Below, piece by piece: positions 9,831-18,591 of a stretch of 64,000 bases of DNA. The stretch is from Algibacter mikhailovii (GTDB taxonomy: Bacteria > Bacteroidota > Bacteroidia > Flavobacteriales > Flavobacteriaceae). Each line of letters opens with the position of its first letter. Within the stretch, counting starts at the first letter, position 1. The stretch lies in NCBI RefSeq assembly GCF_014651495.1, contig NZ_BMWZ01000005.1:62001-126000 (forward strand), given 5' to 3'. The notes beneath the pieces are model-generated. The model was not told the DNA's origin. It was given only the letters and a program-made list of their open reading frames with translations, and did no database searches. Made by a program: the position numbers and the translations under genes.

Positions 9831-12422
9831 TTATGCAGAGTTTCTACTAGCATTAATATTTCCGAATAAAGAGCGTGTTACAATTTTTTCAAAAATTAAT
9901 TTTTCAGGATCATCAGCAGCAACCCCCGCTTTTTCTAGTTCTTGAACCTTTTTAAGCGCATATTGCTGAATAGTTAATAAAGGCAGTACTATTGATTCTC
10001 TTACTTGGATAGACGCCTTACCTGAAGGTTCATTCTCCATTAATTCGCTATAGCCTGTAAGCTTCAATAGTAACCTTTTCGTGATTTTATACTCTTCAAA
10101 AATAATGTTCCAAAATCCACCAAATTCTTCATCCTTAGACATGTATTTTGTTAAATCAAAGAACGACTTGGTTAAAGACATCATACTGTTTTCTAACAGC
10201 GTTTTGAAGAATTTAGAGTTGTTATATAATTGTTCCACCTTGCTCCATTCACCTTTGTCTTCGTATTGTTTTAGCGCTGTTCCAACACCGTAGAAACCTG
10301 GTACATTTTGTTTTAACTGACTCCAAGACCCTACAAAAGGAATAGCTCTAAGATCTGAAAATACTAATTTATCAGATTTTCCTCTTTTTGATGGTCTACT
10401 ACCAATGTTAGTTTTGGCATAATACTTTAATGTGCTCATGCGCTCCAAATAAGGAATAAACATTTCATGGCCTTTAAAGTCTTTATAGGTCTGATAACTG
10501 GTCTCTGCTAGAGTATTCATAACCAATCTGTCTTCATCAGACAATAGGTTTTTTTCACCATCAATTCTGTTTTTAATACCAGAACTAATTAATTGCTCTA
10601 AGTTGTATTGCGCGGAATCATTTGTACCAAAGTTAGAACTTACGGTCTGCCCTTGTATGGTTATTTGCACTTCTTTGTCCTCAATAGTTGGCCCTAATGA
10701 TGAATAGAAATTATGGGTTTTTCCACCACCACGTGCTGGTGGTCCACCACGACCATCAAAGAAAATAGCTGTAATATCATATTTTCTAGACATTTCAGTA
10801 AGTAACTCTTTGGCTTTATAAATACCCCAGTTGGCCATTAAATAACCACCATCCTTGGTACCATCAGAGAACCCAAGCATAATGTGTTGCTTGCTTCCTC
10901 TTGCTCTTAAATGAGCCATATATTCTGGGTTTTGGTACAATTGTTCCATTACGCCAGGCGCATTTTCTAAATCGGGGATGGTTTCGAAAAGCGGAGCAAC
11001 ATCTACAGTTAATTCGTCTTTGAAAGCGACTATTTTCAACATAGAAAATAATTGCATCACATTAAGTGCCGTTTGGTTGTTACTAATAATGTATCGGTTA
11101 GCACCACGCTCTCCATTGCTTTCTTGTATGTCTTTTATGATAGCAATAGTTTTTAAGGTATTGCGAACCATTTCATCTTCAAAAATTTCTAAGTCTGCAA
11201 TTGAGTCATCAGCCTTTGAAAGAATTTTAATTTGCTCACCCTCTGATAGATCATGGTAGTTGTCCGGGAATGAAGAATTTCCAGAGGCAATTAAGTGATC
11301 AATAACCGTGGTAAATACATTATGGTGAATTCTACTGTCCTGTCTAATGTCTAATGTTGCAAATCTATAATCAAACAGATGTACTCTATTAATTAAGTTG
11401 TTTATTTCGTTAACGTAAAGCGATTGGTGTTGCTCAACAATAACATCTCTTATGCTTAAAAGTTCTGCACGCAATTCTTTAGCACTAATAGCCTTTTTAG
11501 TTTTGAGGTTTATGCTGTAGTCATACATGATAGTCTCCAAACGAATGATACGCTCTTCAACACCTCTAAAGGTTAGTTTTTTTCTTAAGTCCTTTAAATC
11601 TTGATAGTACTTTTTAAGTATTGCTTTCTTCAGCTTTTTGGCTACTTTTAAAGTCGTCTCAGGCTTTACAAATGGATTTCCATCCCGGTCACCTCCTGGC
11701 CAAAACCCTACATTAATGATGTCGTTGTGCTTTTTACCGTCATCATAAATATTGGTTTGTATGTAATTGTAAATATCACCAAAGGTTTCATAAAACACAT
11801 TTTCCAAATACCAAATTAAGCTTTTAGCTTCTTGATAAGGTGTAGGTTTTTTATGTTTAAAGAACGGTGTTTTACCTAATTGACCAAAAAGATTATTTAT
11901 ATCTGAAAGATCGTTTCTCTTAATAGCATCGGTAAGGTTTGTTATTATGCCTAATACAGACCCTGGGTAGAATTGAGTAGGGTGTGCTGTTAATACAATA
12001 CGTACCTTAAATTCTTCAAGAAATTCTTTGAGTTCATCAAGATTTCCTTCTGCATTTGCTGAGCCTTTTAAGTTTCTTAGAGTACCAACACCTTCCATAT
12101 TATTTACTGTTGAAAATGAAGCATCTTCAATGGCGTCAAATAATACGACTTGCCTTTCTATATATTGAATGAATCTAAAAAGTAAATTTATCTGACTCTC
12201 TTTGTTTCTTCTTGCTTGGTATTTTGAGAAAAAAGTATCTACAATGGTTGTTGGGTTATCCCCTTGTGCAAATCCTTTTTTACAGGTTTCATGAAATAGA
12301 GGAAGCAACACTCCCGTTTTTGTAACTGCATCAAATGGTAATGTCATGAATATACTATTGTATATCTGATATTTTGATAAAACGCTTTGATTAAATCTAG
12401 TTAATTTTGGCTCTACTGGCAT
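9831..12422 (-). CDS. ppc: Phosphoenolpyruvate carboxylase
   Basis: 863 residues, typical for bacterial PEPC. It converts PEP and bicarbonate to oxaloacetate, topping up the TCA cycle and supplying carbon skeletons for nitrogen assimilation. Visible motifs are the catalytic histidine in VLTAHPTQ (His147; the family usually has HPTE), GGDRDGNPFV, MLGFSDGTKDGG and the mobile loop GRGGPPARGGGKTH. The C-terminus is NASRNSA, where most characterised enzymes end in RNTG. Both substitutions sit in otherwise intact active-site motifs, so I expect an active enzyme of a Bacteroidota sub-type. It is monocistronic with a hairpin terminator. Confidence 0.95.
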   Translation of the reverse strand: MPVEPKLTRFNQSVLSKYQIYNSIFMTLPFDAVTKTGVLLPLFHETCKKGFAQGDNPTTIVDTFFSKYQARRNKESQINLLFRFIQYIERQVVLFDAIEDASFSTVNNMEGVGTLRNLKGSANAEGNLDELKEFLEEFKVRIVLTAHPTQFYPGSVLGIITNLTDAIKRNDLSDINNLFGQLGKTPFFKHKKPTPYQEAKSLIWYLENVFYETFGDIYNYIQTNIYDDGKKHNDIINVGFWPGGDRDGNPFVKPETTLKVAKKLKKAILKKYYQDLKDLRKKLTFRGVEERIIRLETIMYDYSINLKTKKAISAKELRAELLSIRDVIVEQHQSLYVNEINNLINRVHLFDYRFATLDIRQDSRIHHNVFTTVIDHLIASGNSSFPDNYHDLSEGEQIKILSKADDSIADLEIFEDEMVRNTLKTIAIIKDIQESNGERGANRYIISNNQTALNVMQLFSMLKIVAFKDELTVDVAPLFETIPDLENAPGVMEQLYQNPEYMAHLRARGSKQHIMLGFSDGTKDGGYLMANWGIYKAKELLTEMSRKYDITAIFFDGRGGPPARGGGKTHNFYSSLGPTIEDKEVQITIQGQTVSSNFGTNDSAQYNLEQLISSGIKNRIDGEKNLLSDEDRLVMNTLAETSYQTYKDFKGHEMFIPYLERMSTLKYYAKTNIGSRPSKRGKSDKLVFSDLRAIPFVGSWSQLKQNVPGFYGVGTALKQYEDKGEWSKVEQLYNNSKFFKTLLENSMMSLTKSFFDLTKYMSKDEEFGGFWNIIFEEYKITKRLLLKLTGYSELMENEPSGKASIQVRESIVLPLLTIQQYALKKVQELEKAGVAADDPEKLIFEKIVTRSLFGNINASRNSA

Positions 12423-12724
12423 AGTGTCTTTCTATTGAAAATTGACTATAAAAGTACTAAAGAAAGGTATAACCTCATAGCTTTTTAGAAGTTTTACAGA
12501 TATATAATGGATAGTGAATTTAATTTGATGATAATTAAAAAAATAGGTGGTTATCCTCGTGTTTTTCATTTTGGTTTTGCATGCTGAGAGCCTATTTCTG
12601 TAAAAGGTTGTATGACAAAAGTCATATTATAGAAGTGTTTTCATGCATATTTTTGTCGATTAATAAAATGACGAACACTAAAACCAAGTGTTTGCTTTGA
12701 TTTAATAGTGTAAATTATTTATAT
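12423..12724. other. 302-base divergent intergenic region between ppc and the unknown Cys-rich gene
   Basis: It must carry promoters for both flanking genes, but I find no exact TAnnTTTG element at a sensible distance. A short inverted repeat, AACACT-N7-AGTGTT, lies near 12674-12692, about 35 bases ahead of the plus-strand ATG. No ORF or RNA gene is evident. Confidence 0.35.
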
Positions 12725-14530
12725 ATGAAAAAAGCACATTCGTTTCATATCCCAGTTATGGGAATAGGGTTTACCATTGATACGCCTTTAAAAGTGGCAC
12801 AATATGGTATGGATTCTGTTATTTCTCTTGTTGATGATATTTTACTGGAGAAATTAAGAAAGATGTATAGTGAGAAATTTGAGGTTCCCTATCATGAAAT
12901 TACCGATAAGATAGATGATTTTAGAGCTAAACGAATTACGTCATATTTAAACTTAATTAGCGATTTAGCCGATAAAAAGTTTGACGCTTTAAAAAATGTA
13001 ACCGCTAAAAAAGGTGATGAACTATTAGCATATATTAATATGTTACCCGATAATTCTAAGCTTAAAGCAGAGTTTAAAAATTTAACCTCAAAGGGCGTTA
13101 ATTTTTCTGAAATTAAAGCTTGGGCCTCCAAAAACTTAGTCATGGGTGCTATTGATGTAAACATTATGACTAAGGTTGACAAGGATAATTATAAAAAAGA
13201 CGAAAAATTATCTGTTGAGTATAATGATGCTCATGCGGCTTTAAGAGGTTTTGCTAATAGTAAATTGCAATCCTCGGTGGTGCTTTCGGCGGGTATGAAC
13301 CCTAGATTATATAGTTATATGGGTCAATTTGATGACTTTTTTCCTGACGAAAATGGTCAGCTTAAAAAACGAATTATTTTAAAAGTAAGTGATTATAGAT
13401 CGGCGCTTATTCAAGGAAAGTTTTTAGCTAAAAAGGGTCTGTGGGTGTCTGAGTATCGTATTGAGTCTGGACTCAATTGTGGTGGACATGCCTTTGCAAC
13501 CGATGGTTATTTATTAGGTCCAGTTTTAGCAGAGTTTAAGGAAAAGCGTGAAGAGCTGCAAGACGCCATTCAAGGGGTGCTAAATCCGGAACTTCAAAAT
13601 CAAGATAGAGTTGTGCCTAAATCATTGTCGTTTGAAATTACAGCCCAAGGTGGTGTTGGCACTGAAGAGGAACATGCTTTTTTATTAGATCATTATAATT
13701 TAGATTCTGTTGGCTGGGGGAGTCCATTTTTATTGGTTCCAGAGGCGACAACAGTGGATGACAAAACGCTCAATAAATTAGCGAAAGCGAAAGAAGAAGA
13801 TTTATATCTAAGTGATATTTCTCCCTTAGGAATACCGTTTAATAATTTAAAAAGTAATACAAAAGACGCTGAAAAGCAGACTTTGATTAATAAAGGAAGA
13901 CCTGGTAGTTCATGCCCTAAGAAATTTGTGGCTATGAATAAAGAGTTTAAAGAAACAGGTATTTGTACGGCGTCAAGAGAATTTCAATATTTAAAAATCA
14001 AGGCCCTTGATGAGCAGGGGTTAGATAATGACCTGTATCAGAAAGAATATAATAAGATTATAGAAAAATCTTGTACTTGTGTTGGGTTAGGTACTTCTGC
14101 TTTAATTAAATACAATTTAGATACCAAGGTGGAAGGCGATGGTGTTTCCATATGTCCTGGTCCAAATATGGCTTACTATTCTAAAGTGATGAGTCTTGAA
14201 AATATGACAGATCATATCTACGGAAGAACGAATATGGTGTCTAGAATTGATCGTCCTAATTTCTTTATCAAAGAACTTCAAATTTATATTGAGTATTTAA
14301 AGAATAAACTAGAGGATACTAAATATGCAATGAATAAGAAAGAAGAGAAGTATCTTAAGACATTTACAAAGAATATGATGGCAGGAGTAAGCTATTATCA
14401 GAGTTTATTTGTTAATGTAAAAGGGAGTTTTCAGGATGTAAAGGCAACCATATTACATGAACTGGAAAGGACAGAATTAACATTAAATCAAATACAAGCA
14501 GATATTCAAAATATGTCTGTTGTCGCTTAA
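12725..14530 (+). CDS. Conserved cysteine-rich protein of unknown function, possibly a TIM-barrel oxidoreductase
   Basis: 601 residues, soluble, no signal peptide. I do not recognise a named family. The opening IPVMGIGFTIDTPLKVAQYG and the later ITAQGGVGTEEEH and DSVGWGSPFLLVPE have the texture of FMN-type TIM barrels such as nitronate monooxygenase or the glutamate synthase core. The second half holds regularly spaced cysteines: Cys252 (GLNCGGH), Cys397 (SSCPKK), Cys414 (GICTAS), Cys450 and Cys452 (SCTCVG) and Cys477 (SICPGP). These could bind metal or an iron-sulfur cluster; that is inference. The last 90 residues look helical. It lies 221 bases upstream of nadA on the same strand, with no hairpin between, so a link to [4Fe-4S]-dependent NAD synthesis is conceivable but unproven. 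Confidence 0.6.
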   Translation: MKKAHSFHIPVMGIGFTIDTPLKVAQYGMDSVISLVDDILLEKLRKMYSEKFEVPYHEITDKIDDFRAKRITSYLNLISDLADKKFDALKNVTAKKGDELLAYINMLPDNSKLKAEFKNLTSKGVNFSEIKAWASKNLVMGAIDVNIMTKVDKDNYKKDEKLSVEYNDAHAALRGFANSKLQSSVVLSAGMNPRLYSYMGQFDDFFPDENGQLKKRIILKVSDYRSALIQGKFLAKKGLWVSEYRIESGLNCGGHAFATDGYLLGPVLAEFKEKREELQDAIQGVLNPELQNQDRVVPKSLSFEITAQGGVGTEEEHAFLLDHYNLDSVGWGSPFLLVPEATTVDDKTLNKLAKAKEEDLYLSDISPLGIPFNNLKSNTKDAEKQTLINKGRPGSSCPKKFVAMNKEFKETGICTASREFQYLKIKALDEQGLDNDLYQKEYNKIIEKSCTCVGLGTSALIKYNLDTKVEGDGVSICPGPNMAYYSKVMSLENMTDHIYGRTNMVSRIDRPNFFIKELQIYIEYLKNKLEDTKYAMNKKEEKYLKTFTKNMMAGVSYYQSLFVNVKGSFQDVKATILHELERTELTLNQIQADIQNMSVVA

Positions 14531-14751
14531 TAAAGGCATTTTTAGTAAAATCTGGTTTCTCTTTTTATTAATGAATAAAGCCTTTGTTTAGCAATAGTTT
14601 AATGATTTAATAAAAAAACTAATGGTTTTATATTCAATGCTTTTTTTTAGAGAATTCGCATTTTACTAACGGTTTTAATTAAGATATTTGTAACTTTATT
14701 AATAGTGAATACTAGCTGTTTATTATTTTACAATTATTCTTATAGATTAAA

Positions 14752-15678
14752 ATGGATTTAGTTAAGGAAATCAATCGCCTAAAAAAGGAGAAAAATGCAG
14801 TTATTTTAGCGCATTATTATCAGATACCAGAAATTCAAGATATTGCTGATTATGTTGGAGATAGTCTAGGGTTATCTCAACAGGCAGCCGAAACAGATGC
14901 CGATATTATTGTTTTTGCAGGAGTGCATTTTATGGCTGAAACGGCTAAAATTTTAAGTCCTTCAAAAACCGTAGTATTACCTGACGTTAATGCGGGTTGC
15001 TCGTTGGCTGATTCTTGTCCTCCAGATGCGTTTGAAAAATTCACCAAGGCACATCCAGATCATGTGGTTATTACTTATGTGAATTGTTCTGCTGAAATAA
15101 AAGCTTTGAGTGACATTGTTTGTACCTCTTCAAATGCGCTTAAAATTGTGGAGTCCATTCCAAAAGAGACGCCTATTATATTTGCTCCGGATAAAAATTT
15201 AGGGCGTTATATCATTAATGAAACGGGTAGAGATATGCTCCTATGGGATGGTAGTTGTATTGTTCATGAAGCGTTTTCAATGGATAAGCTTATCGAACTT
15301 CATAAAAAATATCCAGATTATAAGATTATTGCGCACCCCGAATCTGAAACTCATATCTTAGATACTGCAACCTATATAGGTTCTACTTCAGGTATGATTA
15401 ATTATGTAAAAGAGCATCAAGACCAGAAGTTTATTGTAGCTACTGAAGCTGGGATTTTACATAAAATGCAGCAGGAAATGCCACATACCGAGTTGGTGCC
15501 AGCACCTGCAAAAGAAGATAATACCTGTGCTTGCAGTGAATGTCATTTCATGAAAATGAATACCATGCAAAAATTATACGATTGCTTGTTAAATGAGTCG
15601 CCTCAAATAGAAGTAGATCCTGCTATAATTGACCGTGCATTATTGCCTATTGAGCGTATGTTGGAGTTATCAAAATAA
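14752..15678 (+). CDS. nadA: Quinolinate synthase
   Basis: 308 residues. It condenses iminoaspartate with dihydroxyacetone phosphate to quinolinate, the second step of NAD synthesis from aspartate. Recognised by [19 protein letters not shown] near the N-terminus, the repeated domain pattern of NadA, and the [4Fe-4S] ligands: Cys83 (AGCSLADSC), Cys169 (GSCIVHEAF) and one of the cysteines in the C259-A-C-S-E-C264 cluster. [14 protein letters not shown] is also a family signature. nadB begins 4 bases after its stop, so the two enzymes of the pathway are translationally coupled. Confidence 0.97.
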   Translation: MDLVKEINRLKKEKNAVILAHYYQIPEIQDIADYVGDSLGLSQQAAETDADIIVFAGVHFMAETAKILSPSKTVVLPDVNAGCSLADSCPPDAFEKFTKAHPDHVVITYVNCSAEIKALSDIVCTSSNALKIVESIPKETPIIFAPDKNLGRYIINETGRDMLLWDGSCIVHEAFSMDKLIELHKKYPDYKIIAHPESETHILDTATYIGSTSGMINYVKEHQDQKFIVATEAGILHKMQQEMPHTELVPAPAKEDNTCACSECHFMKMNTMQKLYDCLLNESPQIEVDPAIIDRALLPIERMLELSK

Positions 15679-15682
15679 TACC

Positions 15683-17236
15683 ATGACAACAGATTATTTA
15701 GTAATTGGTTCTGGTGTTGCTGGCTTAACATTTGCGGTAAAAATGGCAGAAAAGTTTCCTAAGCGAAACGTCGTTATTGTTACCAAAGCCAATGAAGACG
15801 AATCTAATACTAAATATGCCCAAGGCGGGGTTGCTATTGTTTCTAACAAAGAAGAAGATTCCTTTAAAAAACATATAAAAGACACTTTAATTGCTGGAGA
15901 TGGGCTTTGTAATGAAGAGGTTGTTGCCATGGTGGTTAAAGAAGGGCCTGATCGCTTGGAGGAATTATTACTTTGGGGCGCAAATTTTGATGTTAATGAT
16001 GCTGGGAAGTTTGATTTAGGTAAAGAAGGAGGGCATTCTGAATATCGCATTATTCATCATAAGGATATCACAGGTTATGAAATAGAACGTGCTTTATTGA
16101 ATAAAGCACACCAATTAGAAAACATTTCTATTTTACCTCACCATTTTGCTATTGATTTAGTTACCAATCACCATATAGCTTATTTAAATTCAGAAGAGTT
16201 AAGGTGTTATGGGGCGTATGTTTTTGATCAAAAATCTGGAACAATATTCACTATAAAAGCGAATAGCACGTTGTTGGCTTCAGGTGGTATAGGATGTGTA
16301 TATGGGCATACTACAAACCCAGTAATAGCTACTGGAGACGGTATTGCTATGGCTTATAGAGCCAAGGCCCGTATTCAGGATATGGAGTTTGTTCAGTTTC
16401 ATCCAACGGCGCTTTATGAGGCTAAAGGAGAATCATCGTTTTTAATTTCAGAAGCGGTTAGAGGTTTTGGAGCATATCTCAGAAATAAAAAGGGCAAACG
16501 ATTTATGCCTGATTATGATGAACGCGCAGAATTGGCATCGCGAGATATAGTCTCTCAAAGTATTGATAGTGAACTCAAGAAGTCTGGGGAATCACATGTC
16601 TATTTAGATTGTACCCATTTAGATATGGATGCTTTTATAGATCACTTTCCTAATATTTATAAAAAATGTTTGGAGCATCATATTGATATTAAATCAGACT
16701 GGATTCCGGTAGTTCCGGCATCTCACTATTTGTGCGGCGGGATTAAAGTAAATAAGAAAGGAAAAACAACCATTGATAATTTATATGCCTGCGGTGAATG
16801 TTCTAGAACAGGATTGCATGGGGCTAATCGTTTAGCTTCAAATTCATTGTTAGAAGCCTTGGTATATGCGCATAACATCTATAAGCATCTTGTCAAAAAG
16901 GATCACGTGGCTTTTGAATTAGATATTCCTGATTGGAATGACGAAGGAACCACTATACCTGAAGAACATATTTTGATTCAGCATAATTTAAAACAACTTC
17001 AAGCCATAATGCGTGATTACGTGGGTATTGTACGAAGCAATAAGCGTTTAAAAAGAGCGATAAAACGTTTGGATTTGATTTATGAGGAAGTTGAAGATTT
17101 ATATAAAGAATCTAAAATAACCACCTCACTTTGTGAATTGCGTAATATGATCAATGTGGCGCATTTAATTATCAGGCAGTCCTTGGATAGAACAGAAAAC
17201 AAAGGGGGCTATTACAATATTGATAATTTAAAATAA
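15683..17236 (+). CDS. nadB: L-aspartate oxidase
   Basis: 517 residues with the start at ATG 15683, which gives MTTDYLVIGSGVAGLTFAVK with the FAD-binding GxGxxG at the very N-terminus. The open frame extends 18 codons upstream into nadA, but that extension is not family-like. Oxidises L-aspartate to iminoaspartate using FAD; NadA uses the product at once. Other signatures are AQGGVAI, HHKDITGYEIERALL, the QFHPTAL motif, SEAVRGFGAYLRN and CGECSRTGLHGANRLASNSLLE. The C-terminal helical domain is complete. Convergent with the regulator gene, with only 34 bases between. Confidence 0.97.
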   Translation: MTTDYLVIGSGVAGLTFAVKMAEKFPKRNVVIVTKANEDESNTKYAQGGVAIVSNKEEDSFKKHIKDTLIAGDGLCNEEVVAMVVKEGPDRLEELLLWGANFDVNDAGKFDLGKEGGHSEYRIIHHKDITGYEIERALLNKAHQLENISILPHHFAIDLVTNHHIAYLNSEELRCYGAYVFDQKSGTIFTIKANSTLLASGGIGCVYGHTTNPVIATGDGIAMAYRAKARIQDMEFVQFHPTALYEAKGESSFLISEAVRGFGAYLRNKKGKRFMPDYDERAELASRDIVSQSIDSELKKSGESHVYLDCTHLDMDAFIDHFPNIYKKCLEHHIDIKSDWIPVVPASHYLCGGIKVNKKGKTTIDNLYACGECSRTGLHGANRLASNSLLEALVYAHNIYKHLVKKDHVAFELDIPDWNDEGTTIPEEHILIQHNLKQLQAIMRDYVGIVRSNKRLKRAIKRLDLIYEEVEDLYKESKITTSLCELRNMINVAHLIIRQSLDRTENKGGYYNIDNLK

Positions 17237-17270
17237 TTAGAACTTTTCCTTTATTAAGTCTACGATTTTT

Positions 17271-18422
17271 CTAAAATGCAACGGCGCTTATAAGCTCTAT
17301 ACTTGTATTTGTCCTGTTTTGGCCTTTCACTATAAAAACGGCCGTGAAGTGCTCATGCGTTTTCAAATATTTCTGTGAAAAGTGAGATATACTATCAACG
17401 TTTGTGAAATACTCTGCAGTGGCACTTACCCCTATGTCATGCTGAGAGAAAAAAACAAGGTGTTCCGTATTATTAGTGTTAGGGTATTTTGAAACAATCG
17501 CATATTCTTCGTTGTCGTTGGGGCTATTGATATTGAAGATGTCATCGGGTAAATTTGGATGATGACTAAATATCAAGGTATTCTCTTTGATTTTAAAATA
17601 TGGGTTTGCTTCATTAAAAAAATGGATAAAATGAGTTTTGTTTTTAGAGGGGCCGGCGTAAATGGCATTTCCTTCCTTTATTTCAGAAATAGAAGTTTGA
17701 GTTGAAAAGCGAATATCAAATGTCCTGTCGTGTTTTTGATATAACTTTTGAAATTGCTGTGTTACAAGAGCAGCCATCGTTGTTGTGTAACTATATTTGG
17801 CGGGTTTAATAATATCTTTTAATTCAGGGTTTTTATCTAATAAATCGTAAAACTCATTAATACTATTTATATTGAAATCTCTAGTCCAGCCCATGCCATT
17901 GGTGATTGTTTTTCCAGTTGCTCCAAAATGATCACCTATAAAAAGATGAGTAGGAGATTTATGGGTAAGAAAGCTTTGCCATATTTGGGGGTGTTTGGGC
18001 GGTGATTTGAGGTAGAAAATTATCAATATTGCAATGCATAAGCTCATATAAGGAATAACTCTAGTCCAATGTATGCCTTTGCTCAATATACCATCAGGTT
18101 CCTGTTTTAAAAAACGAACTTTATATTGGCCTTTGTCAATGATAAGTTCCCAATTATCATTTAGACCTTCATTTTCGTAATAAGTTTTTATTTTTTTTCT
18201 AAGGTTGTATACGTTTACCCTTACTCTGGGATTGCTCTTTTCAGAAACGTTTTTATTACCAAAAAATTCAATATCAACAACACTCTCCTTTAATGGCACG
18301 CCTTTGGTGGTTGCATCGAATAAATATTGTAATAATGCAATACTTGTAGGAGCATTTTTAAAAGTATTACTGGATTTTATTTTGGAAACAATCTTTTGTC
18401 TTTGTTGGCCGTTTAGTTGCAT
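17271..18422 (-). CDS. Membrane-anchored winged-helix transcriptional regulator (ToxR-like architecture)
   Basis: 383 residues in three parts. Residues 1-105 form a cytoplasmic winged-helix domain of the OmpR/ToxR type: the recognition region RVRVNVYNLRKKIKTYY and the wing IIDKGQYKVRF match the DNA-binding domain fused to varied sensors in many Gram-negatives. Residues about 121-138 are a single transmembrane helix. Residues about 140-383 would be periplasmic and I do not recognise the domain. The gene diverges from the GH2/GH117/sulfatase genes across 169 bases that contain three phased direct repeats, so I infer it senses a periplasmic cue and controls that island directly, without a SusR-type hybrid histidine kinase or a sigma/anti-sigma pair. 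Confidence 0.7.
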   Translation of the reverse strand: MQLNGQQRQKIVSKIKSSNTFKNAPTSIALLQYLFDATTKGVPLKESVVDIEFFGNKNVSEKSNPRVRVNVYNLRKKIKTYYENEGLNDNWELIIDKGQYKVRFLKQEPDGILSKGIHWTRVIPYMSLCIAILIIFYLKSPPKHPQIWQSFLTHKSPTHLFIGDHFGATGKTITNGMGWTRDFNINSINEFYDLLDKNPELKDIIKPAKYSYTTTMAALVTQQFQKLYQKHDRTFDIRFSTQTSISEIKEGNAIYAGPSKNKTHFIHFFNEANPYFKIKENTLIFSHHPNLPDDIFNINSPNDNEEYAIVSKYPNTNNTEHLVFFSQHDIGVSATAEYFTNVDSISHFSQKYLKTHEHFTAVFIVKGQNRTNTSIELISAVAF

Positions 18423-18482
18423 TTTGTGTTTTAGCTTTCTCCGATTAATTTGGTGTTATAAGTCTAAAAGACTCAAGCATTA

Positions 18483-18517
18483 ACCGTTATAAGTACCGTT
18501 AAAGATACGTTAAAGTT
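18483..18517 (+). repeat. Three phased direct repeats in the divergent regulator/GH2 promoter
   Basis: ACCGTTATAAGT (18483-18494), ACCGTTAAAGAT (18495-18506) and ACGTTAAAGTT (18507-18517) stand head to tail with a 12/12-base spacing, close to one helical turn. They end about 20 bases upstream of the GH2 -7 element. OmpR-family winged-helix proteins typically bind tandem repeats of about 11 bases, so these are the likely operator of the adjacent regulator (inference). Confidence 0.6.
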
Positions 18518-18538
18518 ATAAAAACAAATACTTCTCAT

Positions 18539-18546
18539 TAGATTTG
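18539..18546 (+). promoter_or_regulatory. -7 promoter element for the galactan-degradation genes
   Basis: TAGATTTG matches TAnnTTTG exactly, 46 bases before the GH2 ATG. The expected -33 TTG is missing and the phased repeats stand there instead, as at an activator-dependent promoter. Confidence 0.5.
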
Positions 18547-18591
18547 GTTGGCAAGGAATAAACTATTTATGCGCTAATCAAAATATAGACA

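Noticed and set aside
12575-12595. GCATGCTGAGAGCC resembles the palindromic repeat near bioA
   Set aside because: It shares only ATGCTGA; the core and second arm are missing.
14531-14751. Possible terminator between the Cys-rich gene and nadA (AAAGGC ... GCCTTT)
   Set aside because: The arms are six bases and more than 40 bases apart, so a stable hairpin is unlikely.
15629-15682. Longer nadB reading frame with an upstream start
   Set aside because: It overlaps nadA and adds 18 residues that do not fit the family; the FAD motif starts right after ATG 15683.
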